Notes: generated by a model not told the origin, from the sequence alone. A stretch of 64,000 nucleotides of DNA from Fonsecaea monophora (GCF_001642475.1 NW_019174001.1:1-64000), one strand, 5' to 3'. Shown: positions 43,569 to 54,773, counted from the first letter of the stretch. A program made the numbers and translations.

Positions 43569-44769
43569 AGAGGGAGAGCCACCACCACAGCCAGGGTTTA
43601 CGGATTGGTAAAATTACCCAGCTGATATGCACTTTTCTCTGCGTTTGTAGCTAATCCACTTCCTCTGCTCCAGGTAATGATGCTGCTCTCGAACAGGCCA
43701 GAGCCGAGGACGTTCACTCAACCCTGCCATGAGTACTGGTGTGAGTTTGAGGGGTGGCAGAAACAAAATTGCAGCCCGATGAATCTGAACATATTGGGCC
43801 CTCTTCCGAGACAAAATCTTGCTGTAACCGCGCACCCTACAGAATGGGATCGAGAAACCTTCAACTTCCTTCAGCCTCCTTTAGCCTCCTTCAGCGAAGA
43901 CGGCTGTTGCTCTTTGCAATCCCCAGCAAACCTTTTGAAGTTCCTGCGTATACTAGACACTGCAACCGTCCGGTCACTTTCGACTGCCACGTCTCCAGAG
44001 TCGTCACCTTGAAACAGTGAACAGAGTTCCAAAGGCCTGGGTGGATGGCTTGAGTTGCTATTGAGCCTAAAGCCAAAGCCAAATCCACGACCAAGACAGG
44101 TAGTCGGGAAACAAGAAACAATCGAACTATATTAGATTTATATTCGACACCCTCCTGCCCAGTTCAGTGACAAAGGGTTGCAACGACACGACGGGACCAG
44201 AAGGGCCATGACCGGGCCAGACCAGATGCCTTGCAACTCTTCTACCCACTTGTTCATGCTCACTTACGCACTCACCACTTCCATTCGGTCAAACCGAGAC
44301 AGCGTCTTAGCGGGCATCAAAGGACGTATGTCTTTCGATATGGATCAGGGGGCCACGGATATTGGTTGAGGTATTGACACAGGAGAAAATCGACAACAAC
44401 TTGCACTTGTGCAATCTCGCAGCAGCGCGTCGCTGGTATCTATTTAAACCACATATCTGTCGACCTCGTCAGTTCAGGGTCGTCCATGAAGACCATTTAC
44501 ACAACAACGACTTGACTTCTCATTTCTGTTTATCAACCCGGAAACATTCCCTCTACTCTTTCCCCCCCTGCAGAGAGCGACACAGTGTGGCACTCGCCCC
44601 TTTTCCTACGGTTTATCAATCCATTTTCACCCATTTTGTCCTCATCTACTTTACATATAATCCCGCCCCATTCCAAGAACGTGACCCAAATCCAGCCCAG
44701 TCTCCATTGGAGCATCTCCACCCATACCTACAGCACATCCAAGTCACTAGAAGTAACAAAACAGCAGAT
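43569..44769. other. Intergenic region
   Basis: About 1.2 kb between two plus-strand single-pass membrane protein genes. The frame entering the next gene extends upstream by 136 codons but looks non-coding (rich in His, Pro and Phe); it is treated as 5' leader. A TATTTAAA element lies near 44440. Confidence 0.5.
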
Positions 44770-46236
44770 ATGAATGAACCAGCCATGATATCCTTCTTCA
44801 GCGTCACAGGGGTGATCCTGCTCGTTGCTGCGATAGCAATCTGGAGGACTCATCACAAGAGCCACATGCGCGGCCAAGTTGATGACACAGCGATCCACAA
44901 CGACGACGGTGGCAACTCGAGGAACGGCCATCAAGATGCGGACAGCATCCGTGCAGGCAACGCTCCAGTCATTGATGGGCAAGCAGACAATCGAGGCGGA
45001 AATTGGAGGTGGAGAAAGATCATTGACGGTGTCGGTTGGGCCCAGGTACCAAACGGGCCTGAAGATCGAGAAGAGACGCGAGTGATGGCAAGACGACGAG
45101 GTATCACAGAGAAGCCCGAGCAAGCGCTCGTTTCTGTGTCTATTGGCAGTGCTGAGGCCCAGGCAGGGACGAGCTACGCGAATGATGTTGAGAAAGGAGG
45201 ATCACGGCCTACAGATGTCATGTCATTCGAGAACCTTGGTGGGTATCGATACGGCGATTTTGCATACGGCCACGACAACATGGCGCCGCTTCCGGTTCCT
45301 GCTTCGGGCCCAGATCAAAACTCATTGTACCGACATTCACCTGGCATTGCGGAAGTCGAAGCTGTGCCGGCAGGTTCTTATCTCTCCCGGATCCCCAGCA
45401 CAGACTCGAGGGAATCAGGGCACGGGTGTCGATTGACCTCGTACAATGGGCTGCCGCCAGTACACCAGCAACAACATGACGATATGATGGCGGCACTCCC
45501 AATCTCGAAAGACCACCCTCTCTACCAACACCATCCGGTTTCCCAAAGCCCAGCGCCGTCTCAACCCTCAGATCAAAGCTCAGACCACAAGCCTCCTGCA
45601 TTCCACTACGAGCGCGGCAGCCTTGTCCCTGCACCCCTGAATCCCCGTCGTGGAAAGCGCTGCCTCGATGTCGATCAGAACCACGAACCAACTCCAACTG
45701 CCGAACCAGTGCGTGCGGCGTCCGGCCTCACGCTGGAACGCCCTTCGAGTGCTCGATCTCAGCCAGCTTCAGCCTCCGGATCGGGGTCACGGGAATGGCC
45801 AGAGCCTCGATACAGCATGTTTGAAAGTCCCTTGAGGCAGCATCCACCAGAGTTGTTCCTGGACCTACCAGGCCCAAGGGACGTGTCGGCGCAAACTTCG
45901 ACCCAGGAGCCACAGGAAATGCTCGCTGCTGAGACTGGGACGAAAGATGGTGATGATCTCCGAACCGACTGCTCTTTGACGACAGAAATGAAGTCTTCAT
46001 CTCCAAAACTACACCAGCCCGTGAACGGATTCAATCAGCAGCGTCACCATCACCACCCTCGTCAAGGTCAAGGTCAAGGCCACCGTCATCGCCATTTCAG
46101 CTCGTGCGACGCCGGCTGGACGACCGTCCCTCTCACCCCATCATCACAGTCAAGCGCCGCCAGCAGACCATCGAGATGGAGTTGGACGGCAGAGGATTTC
46201 AGGGTGGTGGGAACGGATGGGGACAATGTCGTGTGA
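44770..46236 (+). CDS. Single-pass membrane protein with long disordered tail
   Basis: Intronless, 488 residues from the preferred start at 44770. The N-terminus MNEPAMISFFSVTGVILLVAAIAIWRTHH is a short lumenal segment plus one transmembrane helix with basic flank. About 450 polar residues follow, with His/Gln/Pro-rich and Ser-rich stretches and no domain. The reading frame is open for 136 more codons upstream (to 44362), but the membrane helix starting directly after Met at 44770 argues for the shorter form. The layout (short N-terminus, one helix, long disordered cytoplasmic tail) repeats that of the preceding gene. A GGTCAA array near 46065-46080 encodes part of a His/Gln/Gly stretch. Function unknown. 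Confidence 0.7.
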   Translation: MNEPAMISFFSVTGVILLVAAIAIWRTHHKSHMRGQVDDTAIHNDDGGNSRNGHQDADSIRAGNAPVIDGQADNRGGNWRWRKIIDGVGWAQVPNGPEDREETRVMARRRGITEKPEQALVSVSIGSAEAQAGTSYANDVEKGGSRPTDVMSFENLGGYRYGDFAYGHDNMAPLPVPASGPDQNSLYRHSPGIAEVEAVPAGSYLSRIPSTDSRESGHGCRLTSYNGLPPVHQQQHDDMMAALPISKDHPLYQHHPVSQSPAPSQPSDQSSDHKPPAFHYERGSLVPAPLNPRRGKRCLDVDQNHEPTPTAEPVRAASGLTLERPSSARSQPASASGSGSREWPEPRYSMFESPLRQHPPELFLDLPGPRDVSAQTSTQEPQEMLAAETGTKDGDDLRTDCSLTTEMKSSSPKLHQPVNGFNQQRHHHHPRQGQGQGHRHRHFSSCDAGWTTVPLTPSSQSSAASRPSRWSWTAEDFRVVGTDGDNVV

Positions 46237-46942
46237 AAAGGTCACCGAAAAAAGAAGCTGAAAGCTATTCATACAAGGCAAGGTGCTCGTGGGGTCAAAG
46301 TATGGGTGTATGGTGTTGGGGAGTGGTTTCGGAGTTTGAGGTTGGCGTATATATGTATGTAGGTAGGCACGTAGGTAGTCTGGGAGAAACATATGAATGG
46401 TATTTCTAGCAAAAACCAGCGATGCAAGATATCCCCTTTACATATTGATTCCTCTCCACGAGGGAGGGATCGGCCTGCAAAACCCGCTTTGCAAACACTT
46501 ATTGAAGTCCAGAGGTTTCCCATGTTTTCTGCTTGCATGTCTTGGTCTTTCCGTGACTTTTGTCGATGCAAGATCCTCAGTTCGGTGTGATGCAAGGGAC
46601 ATAGGTATGCCAGTGCTTCTCCGCGAACGGGCTCTTTCTCGGACAGGTGTCGAGGCGCGGTGCCTGTACCTGTCTGCATGCTGAACTGCTTGAGAGCTCT
46701 CATCGCTTTTGATTAGAGAGTGGGAACACCCAATATCCCATAGGATCCAGTCAGAGGGACGTGCTGGATGGACTATGTGTAGAGCGTGGAACGTGTCCAG
46801 TTTACTCGGTCCTCCGCCAGCACGTGTAGTCTTCGGCGGCATCTCCATCGGTCGATTGGTACGCCACTTGACGAGAAATCAGAAGCGGACTTTGAATGGG
46901 GATGGCCATTCATCCATCATTTTCTGTCTCATGTCCAGATTA
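46237..46942. other. Convergent intergenic region
   Basis: About 700 bases between the stop codons of a plus-strand gene and the minus-strand dynactin gene. A GTATGTAGGTAGGCACGTAGGTAG stretch lies near 46353-46377. No gene is supported. Confidence 0.5.
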
Positions 46943-47701
46943 TCATCTCTTGTTCCCAACAGCGGCCCATCTCTCTCTACTCTTGACCCCGACCCCTTCA
47001 TCCACGGAGGAGCCACTACTGCCACCAGCAGCCCAGCCCTCGCCAATCTCTCCCACAACTCGTCCTGGACGACCCGCGATGACAGTGCCTCCAGCCCAGA
47101 TGGTATTCGGGGGCAGAACTGTGCCGTCCAGGATTCTGACGTTGTCCTTGATCATGACCATGTTCCCAATCGTGCAGTTCGCGCCGATCCACACGTTGCT
47201 CCTGATCTCGGCAGCGCGGATGTGGGTGTTGGGCCCGATGTAGACGTAGTCTGAGATTCGGAGCATGAAGTAGGTCATGATCTGCTGCGGTTCACTGCCG
47301 TTCGGGTTCGGGACCGTCGTCAGACGCGAAGGAGGGTGAAGCGTGCAGCCGGGGCTGATGAAGACATATCGACCGAGGTGAATCGAGGTTTGATCTTGCG
47401 CAGCGGATTTCTGATCGCCGCCTGCTTGTTGTGGGTGTTGTTGGTGGGAGGAGGGAGGCTTAGGCTGCGGAGGCCGAACCAGGTCTCCGTGGATCACCAC
47501 GTCTTGCTGAATGACACATTTCCCAGCAAGGATGATATGGCGCGGCCCCAGGACACTGGCTCGGCGACTGATCTTGTTGCCAGTTTCCTAAGGTCTGGTC
47601 GTCAGCGACACTGCGCAGCGTGAATGTTTTCTTTTCTGGGGAGGGTAAATCCGACTGACGGTTTCGATATATTCGCCCCGGACCGAAGGTTTGGGTGGCA
47701 T
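46943..47701 (-). CDS. Dynactin subunit 5 (p25)
   Basis: Spliced model complement(46943..47587, 47660..47701), 228 residues. The short first exon (MPPKPSVRGEYIET) joins across a 72-base intron to ETGNKISRRASVLG, matching the start of animal and fungal p25 (EYIETxxGNKxSR). The rest forms a left-handed beta-helix of hexapeptide repeats (HIILAGKCVIQQDVVIHGD, IGPNTHIRAAEIRSNVWIG, CTIGNMVMIKDN, ILDGTVLPPNT). p25 sits in the pointed-end complex of dynactin and links dynein to early endosomes in filamentous fungi (family knowledge). A Pro/Gln/His-rich insert of about 30 residues interrupts the second coil and explains the greater length over human p25 (182 residues). Confidence 0.93.
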
Positions 47702-49665
47702 GACTCTTTGAAACGCGCCGGACTCCAGCAGGTTTCGTATGCAAGGCTGCAAAAGAGCCCCAACACAATATCGTGTCTTGAGACGAAGGGTTGTCAAAAG
47801 TGTTGTTGATCAACCCATACTTGGTATTCTGTAGCGAGCACGATAATAATTCGTGACACACTCAACGCGTGGCTTTGGGGGGTTTCGCGCAGTCGCGAAT
47901 GCGGAGAAAAACTATCTACTTCTTCATAACGAGCAAGCAATCAACCTTCTTCTCGCCAACTACTACTCGGTTGCAATTGACGGGCTGAATACTTTGTACA
48001 ACATTCTTGCACAATTTTCGCAAACTTTTCTCGAATCCCCCCTTATTCTCAGGTCTCAATGCGGACTCTCGGCTGCCTCTGGCCGCATGCCCACAATTGC
48101 CGTGTCTCTTTGCCTGCTTTTCTTTCCGACGTACCCACTTGAATGCCTCGACGATGACAACAGATATGGACCCAACTCGCTAGGCATCACAGGGGATCCT
48201 CGATACTTGAATCTCGTACGGTCAGGCCACAAGGCACGCAAGACTTCGCTCTCTCGCCTAATCGTGCAGCCTCGCAGCCGAAAAGACGTTGACTAGCGCC
48301 GCAAAGAGGAGCCTAAGATGGAGACTGACTTTCGCCCAACACATGGTTCGCTGTTTCTTCAACGGCTTCGTCCGACGGTCACGCCCTTATTGCTCAATGA
48401 TCATGGTCTGGGGGTTCAAAAGGCTTGCTTCCATCGGTGATTCTGGAACCCAGCATTTGTGGACCCAGGCTCCCGCTGTGGGTAGAACACAGGGCAATCT
48501 CGCAAGGAATACTTCAAGAAGTGGTCAGACCGCAAGTGATGCACTGCCTACATTGTACAAATACCGAGTATATCCGAGTGCAAAATACTGGTACATTACC
48601 GACTGGAGTAGCTGGACAACGGCCTCTGCTTCCATTCTGTACCCACAGAGTCGGGTTTGGCCCCAACTGTGCCGTCCTTCTGTATGAGAGCCGCTCTTGC
48701 ATTTGTGCGGTTCCCGATGGTATCAGGTAGCGAGTCCCTGGCAATCAATCTCCGTGCCTAGAGCTTGACGAGACCTCGGGCTCCAACATGGATGAACAAG
48801 GTGACAAGTCATCTCAATCCATCGTCAATGATCGACGTAACCCCTGACCACATGGCTGTGCCTCAATGGTTTCTAGAAATGTCAGCTTCGGATAGACATT
48901 GCCGGCAAGAATGATGGCCCATGGATCCGTGGTTCTGGACATCCCCACAAGACGCAACAAAGTCGACAGGTTCACTACTACTTGTGCTTGTAGACTTCTA
49001 CAACTAGAGAACATGGCCATGGCACCAGGAGGTTGGAACATGCCTTGGGGTGTGTCAAACAATTGCTCTCGTGGCTTGTCTTCCCGACTTGGCCCTCGGG
49101 TTGCGGCGAGAATCAACGTCCAAATCACCTTCTAGTTCTTCGGTTATTCCCACCGCTTGGTCTATCAAATTCACTAACGGGAAAATTCTCGACAAGTCCA
49201 TTTCCTATTATTGATCAGCGAGTGGCGTTATCTTTGTTTCAGAAGCCAGCGAGCATGAGGTTCTGTGCCCTGGGCTGGCCCCCATGTGGATGATGGTCAC
49301 GCCACTCCACGTGGAAACTAGGAACGTGGGTTGCTCCCTAGCGGAACGGATCGAAAAATTCATCTTCAACTCGTCCCAATCGGGCGTCAAGTATGGAGAT
49401 GTGTCGTTGCAGACAGTTCTCGGTGTGAAGGATAGTCGGAAAGCTCCTCCTGGGTCTGACAAAGCGCACAGGATCAATCCGATCGGCTTTAAATCATGGG
49501 TCCGCCGTTGCGAAGCGCAGCTGGAGCCGTGCTTCATCAGGCTCTCTATTTTGTATCTCTCGGTCGACGAAGGCTTCTCGTTCAATAGATCAATCGCGTG
49601 CGGCCAAGCTCCTTTGTTGACATATTTCACGAACGTCTACTCTTTTGGCACTAGTTGACGGCACG
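47702..49665. other. Long divergent intergenic region
   Basis: About 2 kb between the dynactin p25 start (-) and the protoglobin start (+). Frames up to 147 codons on both strands lack domains. Two minus frames (48814-49128 and 49208-49630) have somewhat protein-like composition but no recognisable family, and were left uncalled. Confidence 0.45.
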
Positions 49666-50904
49666 ATGGACCATATTCCAAAGGACATGGAACATGTGGA
49701 CCGGCGCGAGCTGTATACATCGCTTCCAGTTCGAGTCCAGTATCTCCAGCAATTCCTCGAATTCGGAGCAGGTGAGCGCTCTTCTCCCTCATCGAGACCT
49801 CGAGATTGAAGGGACAGAAAATTGTGAAGAACGCCGCTGCTGACCACTGTGCTAACTTAGATGATGTTGTTGCTCTGATCGAGGGTCAGAAATATATCAA
49901 GGCCATCATTCCCGCCATTGTCAATATGGTGTACAAGAAGCTGCTGAGGCACGATATCACGGCCCGAGTCTTCAGCACGCGAGATAGCCGGGTTGAAGAA
50001 AACCCTTCCAAATGGATCAAAGAAGATGACGCTCAGATCCGGCACCGAAAGATGTTCTTGAGATGGTATCTCACGAAGCTCAACTCCGATCCCAGCAAAA
50101 TGGAGTATTGGCAATATCTAGACAAAGTCGGGTAAGTGTATATGTACCTGCCTGCGAGTCCTTGGAACCACCGATGCCCGTGCGAGCCAACTTGGGCCGT
50201 CCACCTCCAGCACCACCAGTGAGAAGAAACCATCTGACCGCAAGGCTCGTAGGTTGATGCATGTGGGCAAAGGACGCCGTAATCCCCTCCACGTGGACTA
50301 CATCTTTCTCGGCGCGTGTCTGGGCTACATCCAGGACTCGATGACAGAAGCCATCCTCTCGCACCCGCGGGTGGAACTCACGCAGAAGATTGCGATCGTC
50401 AAGGCCATCGGTAAAGTGATCTGGATTCAGAACGACCTCATGGCGAAATGGCACATCGAGGACGGGCGAGAATTCCTGGACGAGGAGATTGAGGAGGACA
50501 TGGAAGCCGAGGCGCGCGAGCCTGAGGGCTACCTCAACGGGAAACGGATCTTGGGCGGTAACGGTGGGGCCGGCGGAAATGATGACGACAGCTCAATCGC
50601 CGGCACCGTGTCGTCGACGTCGTCGGAAAAGAGCACGACCAGCCTCGGCCGCACCATGGAGCAGGTCCGCCTGTCCAACGAACAGCAACAAAAGTTCACC
50701 TGCCCATTTAGTGGTATGACGACCTCAGCCGGTCCAGAGGACATGGAGAAGCAGCGAGCAACCACGTGGCGACCGAGCCGGCGGGAGCTGGTGCAGGGCG
50801 AGCCGACGTCACCTCCTCGTGTGCCAACCGGCATCCCGCGACTCCGCGTGATTGATGGCAAGACCAGCTGTAAAGAGAATCTGGAGCCGAATCCGTTTGT
50901 ATAG
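49666..50904 (+). CDS. Protoglobin (globin-sensor) domain protein with long disordered tail
   Basis: Spliced model join(49666..49771, 49861..50131, 50253..50904), 342 residues. The first about 190 residues form a globin-sensor/protoglobin-like domain: RVQYLQQFLEFG, DVVALIEGQKYIKAIIPAIV, MVYKKLLRHDITARVF, KMFLRWYLTKL, then DKVGLMHVGKG joined by splicing to RRNPLHVDYIFLGACLGYIQD. The KVGLMH segment aligns with the region that carries the proximal heme histidine in globin-coupled sensors, so His129 is the candidate iron ligand. The tail (about 190-342) is acidic, then Gly/Ser/Thr-rich, with no output domain. A heme-based oxygen or NO sensor is suggested by the family, but partner and signal are unknown. 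Both introns have good donors (GTGAGC, GTAAGT). Confidence 0.85.
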
Positions 50905-51404
50905 GCTGGCACCACACCGGGACACTGGCATGGCAAACATTCTCCGCATGGTGCGAGAGAGTCAAGTCAGCCTTTCCATCGATTTCGACCCCAAAGTGAC
51001 GATACATCGACCAAAATAGTCGAAGCAGAGTTCCCGAGATGCGATGGCGATGCCGACACGAGGTCCATCGAAGTGAACGAACGAAGGAATGAACGAGAGC
51101 CCACCGTCGTCGCTCGCTAGAATATCCCCGGCCGGACACGTGGTGGTGTTGTGGTATCTCTGTACTTGGTATCTACCTACATACAGTACGAGGGACGAGG
51201 ACGAGGTGCTGTACAGTAGACATTGAACGGAGTTTTACCCGTTGAACTTTTGATTGAATCTCAAAGATCCTTTTTTCAACTCCGCTTCCATTCTCTTACT
51301 GGTATAATACTAGGTGCATAAGTTTGAAAAGTCTCTTTCTCTCACACCCACATTCTCACAGAGAGTATAGATGGACGTTTCCATGATATGCCGCAGATCT
51401 CTGT
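50905..51404. other. Convergent intergenic region
   Basis: About 500 bases between the stop codons of the protoglobin (+) and metallo-hydrolase (-) genes. A TATCTACCTACATACAGTACGAG stretch lies near 51170-51192. No gene is supported. Confidence 0.5.
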
Positions 51405-52916
51405 TTAGAAAATGCGTATACCCAGACTCGCGCCAATATCTAACAAACCCGCGCGACCGTGGTCACCCTCGCTCTCACTGTCTAGACTTTCGACAGCGTG
51501 ATTCTCGCATGCCTCGGCGAACTCAATCATGGCTTCGTAACTCTCGCTGGACGAACCGACAAATGTCCCCCAGTGGACTCCAACGGTGTTGCGGGATTGG
51601 ACGTCGAGATGTATCGCAATAGCGTCTGCTGGAGAGGCGTGGAGTGCCGCGGGGATGTCGTTGTGGGATAGTCGAAGCCCCACGTACGAAAAGAATCCAA
51701 GAGTCCCTCCGCGCCATATAGGAATGAATGAAAGATCGATAGGGCCGAACTTGTCCCCAATCTCCTTGAAGACCGGGCAGACGACCTCTGATCTCGACGT
51801 CCTCCGATAGCCTGTATCACCGGCGTGGTAGATGACCCCTTGCCTGGTCGCCTTCGATTCGCTAGATTCATCTTGTGAGCGGAGAAAGCGCTCGACAACC
51901 CAACCACACCACAGCGTCCGCCCCTGGTCTACAGGACTCCGTGCAGAGTTGTGCTGGGCGGGGACGCACGAGAACCTGAAAATGATCTGATTCGTCGATG
52001 CTGGTGTGGGTTGGACTCCAAAGTCTTCTAGACTGTATTCGCGATTCTGCCACCAGTCCATTTCGCAGGTTTGTGCATCCGGGACCCCCATAGACGACAT
52101 CCACTGCTTGATGCCCAGCCCGACAAAGAACTTGGCCCGGGGGAATTTCTTGAGGACTCCCTTGATCGAGGCAGCATCTAGATGGTCGTAGTGGTTGTGG
52201 GAAATGAAGACTGCGTCGCATCCTGGCAGGTCCTCGGGTTGACAGGGGGCTTGCTTGAAACGAGCGACACCACTATTTTGAGTTGGCCCTGCTCGCGTGG
52301 AGAAGATCGGGTCGAAAAGAAGCCATATGCTCTTGTGCTCGGGGTTCTCGAGCGGTTGCACCTCCACCAGGGCACTCGCATGACCCAACCATGTGCCAAT
52401 GACACAGTTGGTCTTGTCGAGCTTCTTCTTCTCCAACTCCGCCGTTCCCCAGTCTGGAGTGACCACATTGAGTTGTCGGGCTCTTGGGTGGCTGCTCAGG
52501 TCATCCGTGTACCATCCAAGTGGAAAAGATGATTGAACGAGTTCCGCCCACGTCGGGGTTCCTGCGGAGGGCCATGGATTGACGAATGCGGTGGCCGAAT
52601 TGTTTGAGTGGTGAGCGGGACGTGATGATTTCCACTTCGGACCAGACGTCGTTGTATTCATTATAGAACGATTACCGCGTTGCCATGATAATAAGGTTGC
52701 CTTCTCCGAGAACGGCTGGAAGACAGAGGGAGCGGTGAAGAGGATGGGAAGAAGCAGTAGGATGAAGGATCGGAGGTGTCGTGGCTGCATGGGTGTGTGA
52801 CGCTGATGAATCTGATAGGGACCAACAGTACGAAAGGACAAAGTACGATGTACGAGGAACAGACAAAGCAATGACGACATGGACACAAGAATTGCTCGAG
52901 TCTCTATTGAGACCAA
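51405..52916 (-). CDS. NAPE-PLD/FMP30-type zinc metallo-hydrolase
   Basis: Intronless, 503 residues. The metallo-beta-lactamase fold is plain: HNHYDH with His240, His242, Asp244 and His245 (numbered from the first Met), then QHNSAR, YHAGDTGY and GVHWGTF supplying the remaining metal ligands in the order known from NAPE-hydrolysing phospholipase D. The strand GTWLGHASALVEV and LFDPIFSTRAGPT are also typical of NAPE-PLD and yeast Fmp30. The family cleaves N-acyl phosphatidylethanolamine; Fmp30 acts at the mitochondrial inner membrane. The N-terminus has a hydrophobic segment; a second Met (52790, MQPRHLRSFILLLLPILF) would start directly at another. Start uncertain, enzyme class secure. Confidence 0.9.
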   Translation of the reverse strand: MVSIETRAILVSMSSLLCLFLVHRTLSFRTVGPYQIHQRHTPMQPRHLRSFILLLLPILFTAPSVFQPFSEKATLLSWQRGNRSIMNTTTSGPKWKSSRPAHHSNNSATAFVNPWPSAGTPTWAELVQSSFPLGWYTDDLSSHPRARQLNVVTPDWGTAELEKKKLDKTNCVIGTWLGHASALVEVQPLENPEHKSIWLLFDPIFSTRAGPTQNSGVARFKQAPCQPEDLPGCDAVFISHNHYDHLDAASIKGVLKKFPRAKFFVGLGIKQWMSSMGVPDAQTCEMDWWQNREYSLEDFGVQPTPASTNQIIFRFSCVPAQHNSARSPVDQGRTLWCGWVVERFLRSQDESSESKATRQGVIYHAGDTGYRRTSRSEVVCPVFKEIGDKFGPIDLSFIPIWRGGTLGFFSYVGLRLSHNDIPAALHASPADAIAIHLDVQSRNTVGVHWGTFVGSSSESYEAMIEFAEACENHAVESLDSESEGDHGRAGLLDIGASLGIRIF

Positions 52917-53327
52917 CTTCAGACTATTACTCGGTACATATTTACAGACCTTTCCTGCATTTATCTGCTATGGCCTTGGGTCCAGCAGTGTTTGCGTCTA
53001 CTATTATACGATGACACTGCTCCAAGCACTGAAGCTTGACAGCAATAGTTTCAACCCTCCAACCTGGGTCACGCTTTACAATGAGATGTCACTACTGCGC
53101 ACAACCACCTGGCGCAAAATGGACAATAATTCACTTGTGCTGTAGTCCTCATTGTCCCTTGAACATTCATTCACTTTAACGATTCATTTCACTTCACTTC
53201 ACTTCACTCACCCATGTTTTGTCAACGCCCCGACTTATGACCTCTTGCTTGACACAAGACCTTGCTTAGATCCTCTATCCCACAGACGTTTCCCCGGGTC
53301 ACGACAGATTCATAACATAGACGAGCC
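52917..53327. other. Divergent intergenic region with TTCAC repeat
   Basis: About 410 bases between divergent genes. A TTCAC pentamer array lies at 53187-53210. Presumed shared promoter region. Confidence 0.5.
53187..53210. repeat. TTCAC pentamer repeat
   Basis: About four units of TTCAC, roughly 120 bases upstream of the start at 53328. Confidence 0.8.
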
Positions 53328-54524
53328 ATGTCTTCTTTAACAGGAAAGCATATGATGAAGGTCACAGTGACGGCGACCCAAGAGCTGGAAATTCAGGTCG
53401 ACGAACCGACGAACCTTGCGTACTTCCCAGAGAGTGTTCCACATATCGTCCTAGAACAACTTGCTCATCGAGGCCTTAACCTGACCAGCATGCAAGTTGC
53501 TTCGAACCCCGGCAACATATGTGATCTCCAGGACGGCGAAGAACTGGCTTCTGCGGCGATGAAGGGTACACAGCCTCCTCGTCAAACATGGTAGAGGAAT
53601 TTTCCGTCATTTTCCCCGATGCTGACACGATAGAATTAGATAGCGCTGTCTTCCACATGTTCAATCACGACCATTCGCTTCCATCCTGGAACAGATTGCC
53701 GGACAACATGCCTAATAAGATACCATTATGGGACAAACAGGAGGCACCCGAGGCTCGGCAACTAGCTCTGTCCATACAAAAGCCCATCACTTGGTTCTAT
53801 GATCCAGTTCCACGACCTGATATAATGCCCACACTGTCCAGGATGGCAAACTGTCCCGCTCTGTCATCTGCCCCTCCCAACACACCCATTGCTCCCAACC
53901 TGGTGTCTGCTGACCCGGCTAAAGACAACCACGCTACGACAGAGGCTACGCGTCTAGATGCACAGGCACCCATGGAGGAAGTAACACCAGCTGCACCACG
54001 CGCCAAAGACAAAGGAAAGAAGAGAGGAGAGAAGAAGCCCAAGACGATTCGCGTCCAGAAGCAAGCTGACAAAGTGCCACACCGACCAGTCACGTGCTCC
54101 CGGACGGGAAAGGAAGCTGCCGGAGTCATCGACAAGCCAAACCGATCGGGGAAAGGCACGCTGACGACCGAAAAGCGCATGAGGGGCGGCATCCACGACA
54201 GATCAAACTTTGCAAAGCAGGTCGAGCGTGTCGGCATGACACAGACGGTGCGTACATTCGGGCACAAGCACCAGCGCCGATTGATGCAGAGACTGGCAAA
54301 GGCCACGGAGAAACGGTGGCAAGGCCAGCCCAGTGGTCTGACCGAGGACGACAAGATCGACGTGATTACCCAGCGTGAGTTGATTGACATCTATCTCCTC
54401 CTCCTCCTCCCGCCACCTCCTTCCTTGTTACCTTTTTCTCTCATCAGTCTCCATTCCATTCCATATCTCTTCTTCGCCAGTGGACATATCCTAACAACAA
54501 CCAGAGCTTCAGAAAGCGTTTTGA
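53328..54524 (+). CDS. Unrecognised basic protein, gene model uncertain
   Basis: Two frames follow each other: 53328-53594 (KVTVTATQELEIQVDEPTN...) and a second open from about 53553 through 54374. They lie in different registers. One possible join uses a 44-base intron (53521-53564) and a good 130-base intron at the end (54375-54504; GTGAGT donor, CCTAAC branch), giving join(53328..53520, 53565..54374, 54505..54524), 340 residues ending ITQQLQKAF. The first join is weak; a frameshift (real or sequencing) is the alternative. The middle is Ala/Pro/Lys-rich, the C-terminal part basic and helical (RTFGHKHQRRLMQRLAKATE), suggesting nucleic-acid or nuclear association only by composition. No domain is recognised. 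Confidence 0.45.
54394..54410. repeat. CTC trinucleotide tract in an intron
   Basis: Run of CTC units inside the predicted last intron of the preceding gene, part of a long polypyrimidine stretch. Confidence 0.7.
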
Positions 54525-54773
54525 GACGATGCGGGATCCGACGGACGCGATGCCATTCTTGCGAAACACATCGGTGCTGAAAGACCATGGAAGCTTAGGA
54601 TAGGGCCTAGGGGCTTTTTTTTTTTAACCCAGACTTGATACTGCGTAACGTTTTGGACTTGGGGGGTGTGGTACCGCTTCGGAATCAAGTTCTTGGGGTG
54701 ATTGATGATGAATGAGCATTGGCTATTACAAAACGATCCAAGAAGGAGCTGAGATGTCCAATGATATGATGAA

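Noticed and set aside
44362..44769. N-terminal extension of the 488-residue membrane protein
   Set aside because: Open by chance; composition differs from the protein and the membrane helix begins directly after Met at 44770.
47853..48296. Plus-strand frame of 147 codons
   Set aside because: No recognisable motif and weak start context; not distinguishable from random open frame.
48814..49630. Two minus-strand frames with partly protein-like composition
   Set aside because: No family recognised, no convincing splice join between them; kept only as a remark in the gap entry.
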